A stretch of DNA of 64,000 nucleotides. Source: Pyxicephalus adspersus. Its lineage: Eukaryota > Chordata > Amphibia > Anura > Pyxicephalidae. The notes under the pieces were generated by a model. That model saw only the letters and a program-made list of their open reading frames with translations. It was not told where the DNA came from and searched no databases. The stretch spans positions 60,343,002 through 60,407,001 of the forward strand of contig NC_092861.1 in NCBI RefSeq assembly GCF_032062135.1. Direction: 5' to 3'. This document shows, one piece after another, positions 1 through 12,100 of the stretch (positions are counted from its first letter, which is position 1; the number at the start of each line of letters is the position of its first letter). Position numbers and translations under genes: made by a program.

Positions 1-2184
1 GCCTGCCAACCTAGTAAGAGCTCCCACATTGGCATGCATCGGTCGGTCCTTAGGTGCTATTTATAGACGTACCGGCATTTTTTTCTTCAGTGCACAACCA
101 TTTGTAGTCTGAAACATTGGGGGCAGCAGCATTTTGTCTCCTCATCTACAGGTAAATTTTATTGTCATGTGGATCTGGCTGGGTCAGGGTTGTATTATAG
201 TATGGGAAGGGAAGACTTATGGAATATGACACGGGGGGTTTCATGGCTGGAATCTGAACCTGGGGGATATGGATTATAATATGGGGATCTTATGGCTGGA
301 ATATGACCTGGGGGCTATTAAGTATAGTCCACTTACTTGGGCATGAAAATCAATAGGGATTCTGCAAATGAGAACAATAAAATTACTGTGAGACCACACC
401 CATTTTCGTGTAACCATGCCCACATTTTGCCATGGCAGCACAAAGTTAGACCCCATTTTTCCACTTCACCTTAGGCACTGCATTTTCTTGACACGCTCCA
501 GGCTGTTATTTCTTTATTGGTCATTTGTCACAGTCACAAATTCACGGCCATGTGATTGTTATAACTTAGTGTGCATCCTAAACAGCTTGTACAGTTCTAA
601 ACAGGGGAATGAGTTCTTACTGTGTGATATGTTTAGGAAGCAGGAAGGGCAGACACCTTCTGTCCACAAACAACGTAGACTGCTATGAATCTCTGATCAC
701 TTCCATTTCCCTAACATATTCTTGTGGTACACCTCTGAATCTTTGTCTTTGACAATACATTTACTAGTGTAGTAAATAAAGCGAGAACATTCTCTATCTG
801 GTAGTGGTGCTGTATAACTGCCTCTTCTGTATTCCTACCATTAAATTTCATAATTATTCTAATTACTAAGATTATAGTTCTGGGCTGCCCAGCAATCCCA
901 ATGCCAACACAACATTGTCACCCTAACTATAGTCTGCCATACCTTCTCCTCCTTCCAACCCACCATCATTTTCTCTCCCTTCTCCTGATATCCTTCCTTT
1001 AAATGAAAGGGTTTTCTGCTATAGGACTTACCTGTTTATTCACATATTCATATTTATTCACATATTATGTCCAGCAGCCAGGACTGCTTATTTACCATAC
1101 TTATTGAGGACAACTTCTGAAGGGGGAGAATAGGTGCCCAAAATAAATCCCACGTAAACTCCTTGCAGGTAGTGTCCAGCACTGCAGAGTGCCAGGCACT
1201 GAGTCAGCTGTACCCCTCTTCTGCCTTACTTTTCAGGCTTGTGGAGCAAATCATACAGTGGCACAATACAAAGTTACTGTTGTCAGTTCCATAAATTATC
1301 AATTCCATAATAGTGCTTACAGAAATAAGGCACCCACAAAACTTTAAATTCATGGTATCTTTCCTGTATTGTCTTCCAGGCTGAATTAAATAGCCATTGT
1401 GTTACAAGTTTCCCTTTTTTATTGACAGTATTTTGGACATTTGGTAGACTTTAGTTACTCCCCAGAGACTAGAACAAACCAGCAAAATTTCTTTCCCATA
1501 AGTGGTATTTGGATTTGAAATATACTAAATGGAGACCAGTTACTGAAAAGCATCAAGTTTGAGCTTATGACTTATTACCGTTCCTGTTTTCACTTTAAAA
1601 ATTTGTTGTCAGGCAGGGTTTTATTGCAGAAAGAAAGTCAATGTTCCTGCAAGAAAACAGACTCACCTGCCTGATCGCTTCCCTATCAAAATGGCGGAAC
1701 TGCAAATGCCCTATAGCTGCCAGTACTGAATGAACTCCTGTGCTCCAGCTCTATACACAGTTTAGTTCCTCTGAAGCATATATGCAGTAAAGAAGTCACT
1801 GTATTTTCAAGTGTTTTAAAAATAATGACCATAAAAATCTCTTTCAAAAAGATTTCCTTGTATTTTTCTGGTAAAAGTATATTGTATAAAAAGAAGCAGT
1901 AAGAAAAAAAACTTGATGGTTAAATAACTGCTGTTCTGTGTGTGGGAAGTACAGATCAGTTTATGTCTACCTAGTTAGAGAACAAATATAGCCTGAAACA
2001 GAACTAAAATAGACATAAATACAGCTAGCATACCTATTAACATTGATTAGTTAGCCCATCAGCTGGTTGCATTGTCTACTGAACATTCCCCAAAATAACA
2101 GGTTTAACAAATCCAAATGGTTGTTGAAATGTCTTTAAGCTTTCTTAATATTCGCTGTGCATTTCCAGAGGGTACATACATAGG
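1..2184. other. Intergenic, nothing recognised
   Basis: AT-rich sequence with only short chance reading frames on both strands. I see no RNA gene, repeat boundary or coding homology here. Confidence 0.5.
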
Positions 2185-2290
2185 GCCTGATTTATTATAT
2201 CTCTCCAAGACTGGAGAAGATAGACAAGGGATATCAAGGGAGAGCCTAGGTAATCCAGTAAACCTGGATGGCAACTGGCATAAAAGTGCT
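2185..2290 (+). repeat. Half of a CTGATTTATT-type foldback MITE
   Basis: GGCCTGATTTATTATATCTC, then CTCCAAGACTGGAGAAGATA and AACCTGG, matches the left arm of the complete copies at 4.2 and 53.9 kb. The right arm is not found. Confidence 0.6.
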
Positions 2291-2399
2291 CTGTCGTCTT
2301 CCTCTATCCATGTGTCTAATGTTCTCCAGTATCTACGGATACTTATACTGGTAAAACATTGTCCCAAATGCTGTATATAGCTGGGCATTCCCACCATAT

Positions 2400-4200
2400 T
2401 CAGTGTTCAGTGCCTCTGTGGTCAGTTGTCAGTGTAGGTAGATTTGATGAATTTTACAGTTCTTTTCTTGCAGGAGAGGGAGAGTTTATGGGTCAAGGCA
2501 AACATTTTTCCCAGTCTTCTGGAGTAGGTTGAAAACCAAGATCATGTTCCCAATATTGGACAAATTGAAGGTAGTACTGCTTTTTCTCTTCACAATTCAT
2601 TGCCAGGACAGCTCTGTCCGTGGGTTTTTTTTCTGTTGTAAGTTTGCTTATGTTTATATCAAAGTTTGAAGAGTCATTTTACACTCTTCCTGTCTGTTGT
2701 GGTACATTACATATATGTGTTAATGTGTAGTCTTGTAAAGTGCATTACACAGCTGAATAAAGTGCCACTAATTAAAAAAGAAAACATTCAATCCCCTTGT
2801 TGTAGTACATAAACTTAATGCATGTGGCTACAATTCATGTTCTCATCAGAATGTCTTCATTTGTAGCCACTACAGGTACCCACATTCTATGATAGACAAT
2901 GTAAGGAATCAGCTGTTTTTGTAGCCTCTCTGCTGCCCTCTAGTGTTCAGCCACAAAGCCACCAGCAGCCTCTACACAGATTTATTGCATAAACGTATTT
3001 CACTTATTCATGCATAGACTATGACATTAGTTGTCCTTTAATTCCAATTGACTGTAGCAGACACAAGACCCTGCACTATTTTTTTTAATAAAGTTATTAA
3101 AACATAGCATGTGTGTCATATTATGATGCAACTCAAGTAAATTGCGATCCACTTTAATCGTGCATTGGGGTGCCATTTTAAAGAAATGAGCCATGGGTTT
3201 TTTGTGCGTTGAAATAACACGTAAAAAAATGTGGCTTTTATTACACAGTAACAGTTGGTCTCAGTTTACTTCATATTTTTCTGCTGTGTTAATGTGGATT
3301 ACATATATCTGTTTTACAAGATGTTGCCACCACACATTGTAATACATAGGACTTTGTAATGCAATTCATTAATGCTTTTTGCTATTTGTGGTGCATTGGA
3401 AGCCCATTCAGAGTTAATAGGCTGTCTTAACACGATGATCATTAAATGTCAGAATACCACACATTAACTTGAATGGGAAAATGCATGGCTAACAAAGCAG
3501 GGGTCCAAATTAGGAACTCCATTCACTCTGTGAGCACCACAGAAGCTGAATTTATGGGTAGTGTGTTCTTATATTCTTAACACTGCTGTGGCCTAGGTAG
3601 ATCATCAAGAATTATTGTAAACATATACCCATCTACTAGGACTGGCTGAATTTATATCATGTTAACAAACTGTTACTGCTTTCTGGGCACACACATTATT
3701 TTATGATCTGTTTGGCTTTGTTTATTTTTTAATCATTTGAAGCACAGTGTGTTTACACCAGATCATTAAAGCCTAATTATTTTTCTGCCTGAGACTTGTA
3801 AAGTCTGACCATGATGTCATAGAACATCTCAGAACTTTAAAATCTCAGGATCCAGCAGCTAAGTGGAAATGCTGTAATACATATAATCTTTTTTTTTTAC
3901 CTAACATCAGTTTTCACAAGTGGCAAAAAATATTCCTAGATTTAGTTTTTGTTGTTCTGATGATTTTGAACTTAGTATGTATATGAGGGTGAATTTATAA
4001 TAACTATACTAAAAATAACTATAAATGAAGGTCTTCTTAAACTATGCAGATAGATATACTTCCATCATTTTAATAATTAACTTTTGCATTATTGTCTTAT
4101 TTGCACTTAGGCTAATAGTCCTCACAAATGGTGACCATTGGAAGGTGATTACAAAAACAGTGCATATGGAATTAAAAGTTTGCATGTGCTTCCTACATTG
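2400..4200. other. Intergenic, nothing recognised
   Basis: AT-rich, without an open frame of note or clear repeat structure. Confidence 0.45.
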
Positions 4201-4424
4201 GGCCTGATTATTTAAAGCTCTCCAAGTCTGAAGAAGATATGGCTATAATGAGAGAACCTGGATGAGCTAGCAAACCTGGTTTAATTGTGGTCCACTGAAA
4301 ACATTTTCCAACTAAAAGCAAATGATTTTTAATAAATCCATTCTAGGATTGCTGGATCAACCAGGTTGTCCCAAATAGTCCCATAGTCTTTTTTCACAGT
4401 CTTGGAGAACTAAAAAATAAGGCC
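4201..4424. repeat. Foldback MITE, complete copy
   Basis: Left end GGCCTGATTATTTAAAGCTC and right end ...TTCTCC..AGTTCTCCAAGACT when reverse complemented (right end reads CTTGGAGAACTAAAAAATAA then GGCC). The two arms pair over roughly 40-60 bp each with internal mismatches. Flanks ATTG / ATTT suggest a short target duplication. Confidence 0.65.
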
Positions 4425-5611
4425 ATTTGCTAGAAAAGTTCATACAGTAATCTATAAGGCCCTGAACAAATGTCAGTGACTGTTCAGACAACCCCTTATG
4501 CAATTTCACACGCTTCACCTTTAGCAGTCCCAGTTCAGGTTCATGAGGCTAGTTGCACTGCTGTACCACATGCTTGCTCCCCCCAAGACGAAGATGTACA
4601 AGGGAAGTCACCTGAGACCACTGACATACAGCCAGGTACCTACTAAAGCTAGATAACTGGTATGTAACTGGCTATTACATGGAATAGAGAGGAGAATAAA
4701 GGAAGAGCTTGGATGTCTCTCAGGAGATCTCCCATAATCAAAGAACCCCCCACACCGGGCTTTATACCAAAGGAGAAGATGATCTCTCATCTACAGAATT
4801 AATTTCTTGCAGGATCCACACAAAGTAGGCACCAACAGGTCTCCTTCAATATCTGCGATCACAACTCCTTTTCTCTGGACATCTGTGCACATAGTATTGT
4901 AAAGTGGAGTGGCATCTAACTAAAATCCTCTGCAGTTGCTGACCTTACTTATTGCTTGCTTTCTTTTTGAATTAAAATAAGTATACAACAAGGTGACTTC
5001 ACTTAGCCTGGCAACTGGCATTTTCAAAAGAAGTTAGTTAGCCGTGGCACTGCAAATTAAAAAAAAAACTACACACAGGAAATTCAAACAGGATTTGGAT
5101 TATCTTATGTCCAAAAACAGAGACACACCTGTACGGGCCCTAGGTCAATGAGGATGAAAATTACTTGCCAGTGCAGCAGAATATATTCACGGTCTGCTCT
5201 CCTGGAGAAAGGGGTTATAGCCGAGTGCAGAGGTCACCCAGGATAGAAGGGTCAGAGCCAGGAAGGAGCCAACAAAGAGGTGTCAACCACTGCACAGCCC
5301 TGCACTTGGTGTACAAATAAAAGAACTTTTGGCACAAGAGTCATCCAACGTCTTTTTACTTATATTTGCTAATAACTTTTGTTTAATTAACATAAGTGCA
5401 TTTTAGTGTTAGTTGTGGTCTTCAGGACCTTGCAACATACATCAGATAAATAATGTTTTTTTTATCACATCTCCTGTTCCTTCTGCAATAAAGGAGGAAC
5501 CTGCTCAGTTTTTTTTTATTTTTAACTTTAGTTCCCATTTAAAGTCTAACTTTAGTAATCATGCTTCCCCCTACAATTGAACCCCTCTTCCTCCTCTATG
5601 GTGACCTCCAC

Positions 5612-5621
5612 TGTGTGTGTG

Positions 5622-5660
<39 letters not shown>
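5612..5660. repeat. (TG)n-(TA)n microsatellite
   Basis: TG repeats pass into an uninterrupted TA run of more than 30 bases. Confidence 0.95.
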
Positions 5661-5662
<2 letters not shown>

Positions 5663-6014
5663 ATTTTTGTTTAAGGTCTTCTAGACATTCACATGATGCC
5701 CTCGAGTTCTCTTTCTTACTGGAGGGCAGTCTTTAGAGATCATTTCAGCACTTCTAGGGTATACCCCCAGGAAGCCTTGAATTTATAGGAATGTCCTCAG
5801 GTCTCCGTCTTAAACAACACTGGGCATCAAGTAACCCAGAAGACATCTTTTCCACAATGTTTAACTAAGATATTAGACAAAGAATAGAAAAAAAATGTGA
5901 AATCGTTGGCATTTCTTTGGACCCCAGTATAACGTAAAAAAATAGTAAGAAATATAAAATATTTAAGTGTATATCATGTACCAGCAGCATTCCAGTAACT
6001 ACTATTTGTAAATG

Positions 6015-6135
6015 TCTCTTAAATTGTAAGCTCTTTTGGGTAGGCCCTTCTCCTCCCGTGTCATTGTTTGTATCTGTCATTTGGAACCCCTTTTTAATCT
6101 ACAGATCTGTGTAAAATATTTGTAACTTGTTTGAT
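6015..6135 (+). repeat. L2 LINE 3' tail
   Basis: TTGTAAGCTCTTTTGGGTAG, then CCTTCTCCTCC, TGTCATTTGGAACCC and a degraded ACAG...GTGTAAAATATT end. This is the usual 3'UTR of vertebrate L2 LINEs, as also seen at 43.5 and 61.7 kb. Confidence 0.75.
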
Positions 6136-7811
6136 AAAAAAAAAAAGTCATTTACTAGCCAATTTAATTACACTACTGTATATGTACTGCACATTAAAAC
6201 CAAATTTTAAATCTTTTCACGGTAATAAAAGCACAAAGTTATAAACTGTAAGCTCACTGACTACAATCCCTTTCTCCATCTTTATTATCCTGCACTGACA
6301 CCTTTTGATTACAAAGAGATTTACATGCTGTTCATCTGTTACTGCCCAACCCAAGCCAAAATTTTCATTTCATTTTAGGTAGGGAACAGTTAAAGCTGTA
6401 TAAGACTTGTTGTCTACAGCTTTGTACCGCAGGTTCAGCTGCACTCCCTTTCAGCCAAATAGGAGTGGCTGGGAACCTTTGTGTGCATTGACTTGCAGAG
6501 GTTGCTTTTCCTCAACCGCACTGGCCTAGCTACCCTAACACCCATCCATCCACACAAAGATGTTGATTTGAGTTGGGGTTTTGTGCTCCTGGGTTCAGCA
6601 ACGTTTGGCCATTCGTCTAGGAGCAGCTAATCATGTGACATTAAAAGGCTATCATGGCTTTATTTGCCATCTGTGTTCCTAAAGGCACTTTGTCTATGCA
6701 TAAGGCAACCCAAAAAATTAGAAAATACATGTCCATTCATTGAAGGACTATAAAAACATATGGATGAGTTAAGAGTGCAAAAGTATTGCTGCATTGTAGG
6801 CAAACTCAAAAGCTTGTTGTACTGCTGATCAGTGCAGAAATGATCACTGTTGTGGTTTCGGTAAGAAAAAAAAGAAGTGCACATCATTTTGGTATTAGCG
6901 AATGGTATGTATGTGCATGGTGTGCATCATTGCTTTTAGAAGCACAAAATTATTTTTTTCAGTGTTGGCAAGTGCAAATGTGCATGACGGATGCTGATCT
7001 GGTAAATGCAAAATGCATGAGGGAGTGTAGCTGCAGCATTGTCTGATACTGCATTGTGTTGCAGGTGCAATGTTGGTAAATACAAAAGTGAACGCCATGG
7101 TATTTTTGACAATTAGTACCTATTAATGCATTGTTGGCAATTGCCCACTGGTGTGGTACTGGTAAATTATGAGTATGTGCAGTTGTGCAGGGTTCAAAAA
7201 AACATACGGTATCCAATGGTGCAGAAATACCTGAAAGTGTCACTGTAGAAGTGGTTGTTTCTGTGTCAAAACTTTAATGCAGATGAATGCTTTCCTAAAT
7301 GTTGATGAGCACTGGGCTACTGGGGTAAACACGCACTATAAAGACCTGAAAGGCCAAGGTGAAATTTCAAGCAGTAACAAATAAATCTTCCAGGACAGTT
7401 GTTCACCTCACATACTTTACCTATCCCCCCAAAACATACCATCATCGATCCATTTAGGCCTCAGGAAAGAAGCTGAGTAAATTCAGAAAATCTCCCTGTA
7501 CTTATATGGCAGTGCTGGATCAGTCAATAATCAATAATACACAGGGGGAAAGGAGTCACATTTCTCCATAGCTGAAGTACTGGGTACATGTATTTGCTCC
7601 TGGTTTATCATAATTCTACAATATACCACTGTATAAAATTCATAGAAGCATATCCTTTTCAGTGCAGACTTGTCAGTATAATTGTATGAATTCTAAGAAC
7701 AAGCTATTGGTGCAAGCAATATGAAGACTGCTCCCTAGCCTTGTTGCCGATACAGACAGGGAAGGGTAACAAACATTTTGTAAACACAGTGGAAGGAGAA
7801 AAAAAAAAAAA

Positions 7812-8199
7812 GACACTTCATATAAGGTTCTTATTTATTCCAGTTTCTGTGAAAAGAGGTGTTGCTGGGATTTTTAAGTCAGAATCATTTAAATACTTAA
7901 TAAAGAAAGCAAAAAGTATTTACAAATGTCATTCTTTCTTTGTTTAATAATTACAGAAACTTCCAAAACATTTTGGAAGGACAAAAAAACCAACGGCTTT
8001 GCTTTCTCTATAAATACAGAATTTGCTAGGGTTGAGCGATGCCTCTTTCCAACACATGGTGATCTGAATTAAAAGAAAACATACTGTTTGACTCCCAGGA
8101 AGTAGGGAGCTGAAAATAAAGCAAAAAAACAAAAAACTCAGCTGTTGGTAATAGAGCATCAATCTGAGTGGATCATTGCAGATCAATTAGAAATTCATC

Positions 8200-8237
<38 letters not shown>
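7812..8237 (-). other. EIF4G1: Possible EIF4G1 3'UTR with polyadenylation site
   Basis: On the minus strand this follows the stop-containing gap. It has an AATAAA hexamer at 7,839-7,834, about 20 nt before a GTGTC plus T-rich downstream element (7,815-7,800). No coding potential. Assigning it to EIF4G1 rests on position and the polyA-type signals only. Confidence 0.35.
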
Positions 8238-8960
8238 NNNNNNNNNNNNNNNNNNNNNNNNNNNNNNNNNNNNNNNNNNNNNNNNNNNNNNNNNNNNNNN
8301 NNNNNNNNNNNNNNNNNNNNNNNNNNNNNNNNNNNNNNNNNNNNNNNNNNNNNNNNNNNNNNNNNNNNNNNNNNNNNNNNNNNNNNNNNNNNNNNNNNNN
8401 NNNNNNNNNNNNNNNNNNNNNNNNNNNNNNNNNNNNNNNNNNNNNNNNNNNNNNNNNNNNNNNNNNNNNNNNNNNNNNNNNNNNNNNNNNNNNNNNNNNN
8501 NNNNNNNNNNNNNNNNNNNNNNNNNNNNNNNNNNNNNNNNNNNNNNNNNNNNNNNNNNNNNNNNNNNNNNNNNNNNNNNNNNNNNNNNNNNNNNNNNNNN
8601 NNNNNNNNNNNNNNNNNNNNNNNNNNNNNNNNNNNNNNNNNNNNNNNNNNNNNNNNNNNNNNNNNNNNNNNNNNNNNNNNNNNNNNNNNNNNNNNNNNNN
8701 NNNNNNNNNNNNNNNNNNNNNNNNNNNNNNNNNNNNNNNNNNNNNNNNNNNNNNNNNNNNNNNNNNNNNNNNNNNNNNNNNNNNNNNNNNNNNNNNNNNN
8801 NNNNNNNNNNNNNNNNNNNNNNNNNNNNNNNNNNNNNNNNNNNNNNNNNNNNNNNNNNNNNNNNNNNNNNNNNNNNNNNNNNNNNNNNNNNNNNNNNNNN
8901 NNNNNNNNNNNNNNNNNNNNNNNNNNNNNNNNNNNNNNNNNNNNNNNNNNNNNNNNNNNN
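8238..8960. other. Assembly gap, 723 Ns
   Basis: Run of Ns bordered on the left by a run of about 48 A (8,190-8,237), so the break probably lies at a homopolymer. It removes the EIF4G1 stop codon and the first part of the 3'UTR. Confidence 0.99.
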
Positions 8961-9140
8961 GATCAGTATCTGATTCGTCTTCTGCTTCTCGCAGCCAAGT
9001 AAAGAAAGCTGTAACTGATTTTAGAGCTACTCCTTTTCCCTGTTGCTCTGCTGGGTCCTTGCTGGACTCCCAGCGATAAAACGGTTCCTCTTTTATTACA
9101 TCTTCATCATAGAGGGCATCAAAAAACATCCTTAATAGAT
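8961..9140 (-). CDS. EIF4G1: EIF4G1 last coding exon (W2/MNK-binding), truncated by gap
   Basis: Acceptor TCTCTGCAG; 180 nt visible, residues 1549-1608. [19 protein letters not shown], then [18 protein letters not shown] and the C-terminal [12 protein letters not shown] with the aromatic/acidic boxes of the W2 domain that docks MNK1/2. The sequence runs into Ns before the stop; human eIF4G1 ends about one or two residues later. Confidence 0.96.
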
Positions 9141-12100
9141 CTGCAGAGAGAAAATAATAAATTCCAAAAATGTTACTAACCTTTCTACAACAAAAACACT
9201 ACACGTAAAGAGTTTGAGAACTTGTTGTAAAACCAGTTCTATTTGTTAGTCAATTAAGAGACCCAGAAAATACTTTAAAATTATGCTGCCACCTTCAGGA
9301 GAACTAAACACTAGCAACAACAAATTTGCACACCGACCCAGGATATCCGTCCATTGCTACCAGCATACCTCTTGGTTGTATGCAGTAGCCAGATTCTTTT
9401 CATGAATAAATAGGGTCAGAACCTGTGCTCCTCAGAAGACTTCAAAATAAAGATTATACAAACATTTTCCACAAAAATATTTATGGTGGAGCAACACAAG
9501 AATCAATATTTTTGGGATGTAAAAAGTTAATCAACTGCGGTGTGGGTCAAGCCACATCAATGAAAGGGTTTTAGGGAATTGTCTGTATCTGATCTCAAAT
9601 GGATAAGATACTCAAGTCAGAATCAAGAGCGTGTAATTTATGCCTGTACCAGAAGATGCATTTTAAGAGGCAAGCTCACAGAGTGGAATGGTTCTGATTG
9701 AAGAATACAATAAGGCAAACAATTCACAAAGCCTTCTCAAACAAGAGTTGCAAGACAGATATTCAGCCTGCTAGTATACCAACAAAAAACTGAGGTATAT
9801 TGGTAATAGGAGTTATGCTGGGCAGGTTTGTAAGTTGGTCAAGTCCCAAGCCTTTCTAAATGTGGAAGTATTAATTACAATACTTTTGATTCAAACATAA
9901 GAATGTAATCCAAAAAAAGAAAACCCCCCCGCAAAAATACATTTCTACATACAATATGCATACTAAGCTACTGATAATATATTAGCAGACAAATACCAAG
10001 AACACAAATGCAGATGTACATTTACTAAGTGGTCCAAACAAATCATACTGGCACTTACTTGGTGGCTGGTCCAATTTCACAACGAGTGCCTGTAGCGCAT
10101 ATAATGCTTGCAACTCCTTGGCTTCATTATTTAGGTATTTCTGGAGTAATTTTGCTCTTGTATGAATGACATTTACATCAACTCTATAGGGGTTTTCAAC
10201 TGTAGAGAAGAAAAAAAAATCATTTAATAAAGGACACAATGTTTAAAGTTATTAAAGAATATGTGGTTGCATTTTTATAGACATAAAAAAAAATAAGCTT
10301 TGAATAAAATGTATGAGTTTATTATGTTTTAAAGGACTGTTTATGTGTAATTCTGTAATTACAATGTAAGGCTGGCAAATCAACTCATGCACAGACAACC
10401 CATTATCTGCCACTGTTAACATGCATGTCATAATTGTTTTTTATCGGATGTAAAAAAGAATCCACGCAAACACACAACTTTATCTATGGTTTATCCTAAA
10501 AATGCTGTATATACGCAAAAAAATGTGTGCTCCTAACCTTGGGCTGCAAGGATATTCCAACTAATGTTGCCTTCTGGACCACCTAAACTCTACCTACTCT
10601 CCCACTGCCCTTTCTGCATGCACGCAGTTTTAACGAACCAGGTAAAATAAAAAAACAAATCAGAGGTTAAAGGGAGGTATATGGAAATGTGGGTAATTAC
10701 TGGGTATACAGTTTAGACAGGCAGTCTAATTGTAGTGACTTATCTACATTGCGTTTAGCAACTAATCTGCACATTTAAAGCAGATACAAAAATTAAGAGG
10801 AAAAAACAAATGTATTTTAAAAGGTAAAGAGAGCAAAATTAGGAACTCAAAATACCCTTTACTTTCTTTTAGTAGTGTAATAATGTTAAGAACAAACAGT
10901 TTCTGATTATACTTACATATAATTGCGCAGTGGCATACAGCACTCATTAAAGTCCGGACAAAAGTGTTTGATGCAAGTTGCTGATCTGTTAGGTTAGCCT
11001 GTTGGTAAACAAAAAAGGAATTATTGAAAGTGCTCCCACAAACTGGACATCATCTGAAAAATTTCAAATTCATTATTTTCTTACTTCAATCCAATCAAAT
11101 ATCTTCTGGTTGCTGCTGCTTTCTTTTAAAAGCCTCAAAATAACTTTCTCTAACTCGGCGGGTGATAAATCTTTCTTGCTTGGTGACTCAGTCTCATCTC
11201 CCAAGGTGTATTCAAGTTTCTACACAGAAAAAAAAAAATAGTTTAGTTATTTTGAATAAACCTGACTGGAAAAAAAACAAAAAAACAACAGCTGTCAAAC
11301 CCTTAAAAATATTTAAATACATTTTCTCTGGATGTTGGAAATTTAAAAACCATGCACACTGTTTCTTTTACTAGAGCAAAATAATAACATATGAGGATAG
11401 AGAAACTTCTACAGTTATGAGTCCCATGTAAATTTATTAATTCAAAAGTGCTCAGACCCAGATTAAGGGAAATAAATCCTAGCTTAAAATACAGAGGTGG
11501 AGGAATTTCTACAGTTTGTAATGAAGTATTTTTTAAGCAAGAAATATGTGGTAACTGGATAATGGTTTCAAATGATGGTGATAAATTCTTTTACTTATCT
11601 GTGATTAAGCAGAGCATTTACATTAAATTGAAAGCAGCTAAAACATTACCAGTTCTGACGAAAGCAGGCAGTACATATTAAAATGTTCAGTATATTCCTT
11701 GTGAATGCGTGTTCAGGACACCCAACAGGTACTGCTTATCCCTTTCCCAACTTGAAAGCTTTTGAAACATGTATTACAAAAGAGCCAAATCAAACCAAAT
11801 TTGTTAAGAAGGAGGGGTTCTAAAGGAAATTCAAGATTTTATAACACGTGCACTAGTTGTATTTAAAATGGAATAAAACTACCTAAACTTACTGGTATTC
11901 TCTTCTATATTGGTCTAGAGTTCACCAGTAGGTTAAAAATATGCACAGGGTTGACATGTTAAAGAGCTGGAGTAAATGATATCAATCCATGACATGTTAT
12001 TCCAATGGTAGCCTAGTCTTGAGCCAGGAAGAGCTGGCAACAGCTCTGGTATACCAAGGCAGTAATACAAGAGCAGAGGCCGATTGCCTAATGCAGTCAT

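Noticed and set aside
6780..7250. Recurring GCATTGT/TGGTAAATGCAAA-like words suggesting a tandem repeat
   Set aside because: The blocks are too diverged and irregular for me to define a unit.
1..8100. Downstream neighbour gene such as FAM131A (next to EIF4G1 in mammals)
   Set aside because: No exon-like conserved frame on either strand; the neighbour, if conserved, lies outside the window.
8145..9129. Frames of about 300 codons across the N gap
   Set aside because: Most of each frame is Ns; only the EIF4G1 last exon at the right edge is real coding sequence.
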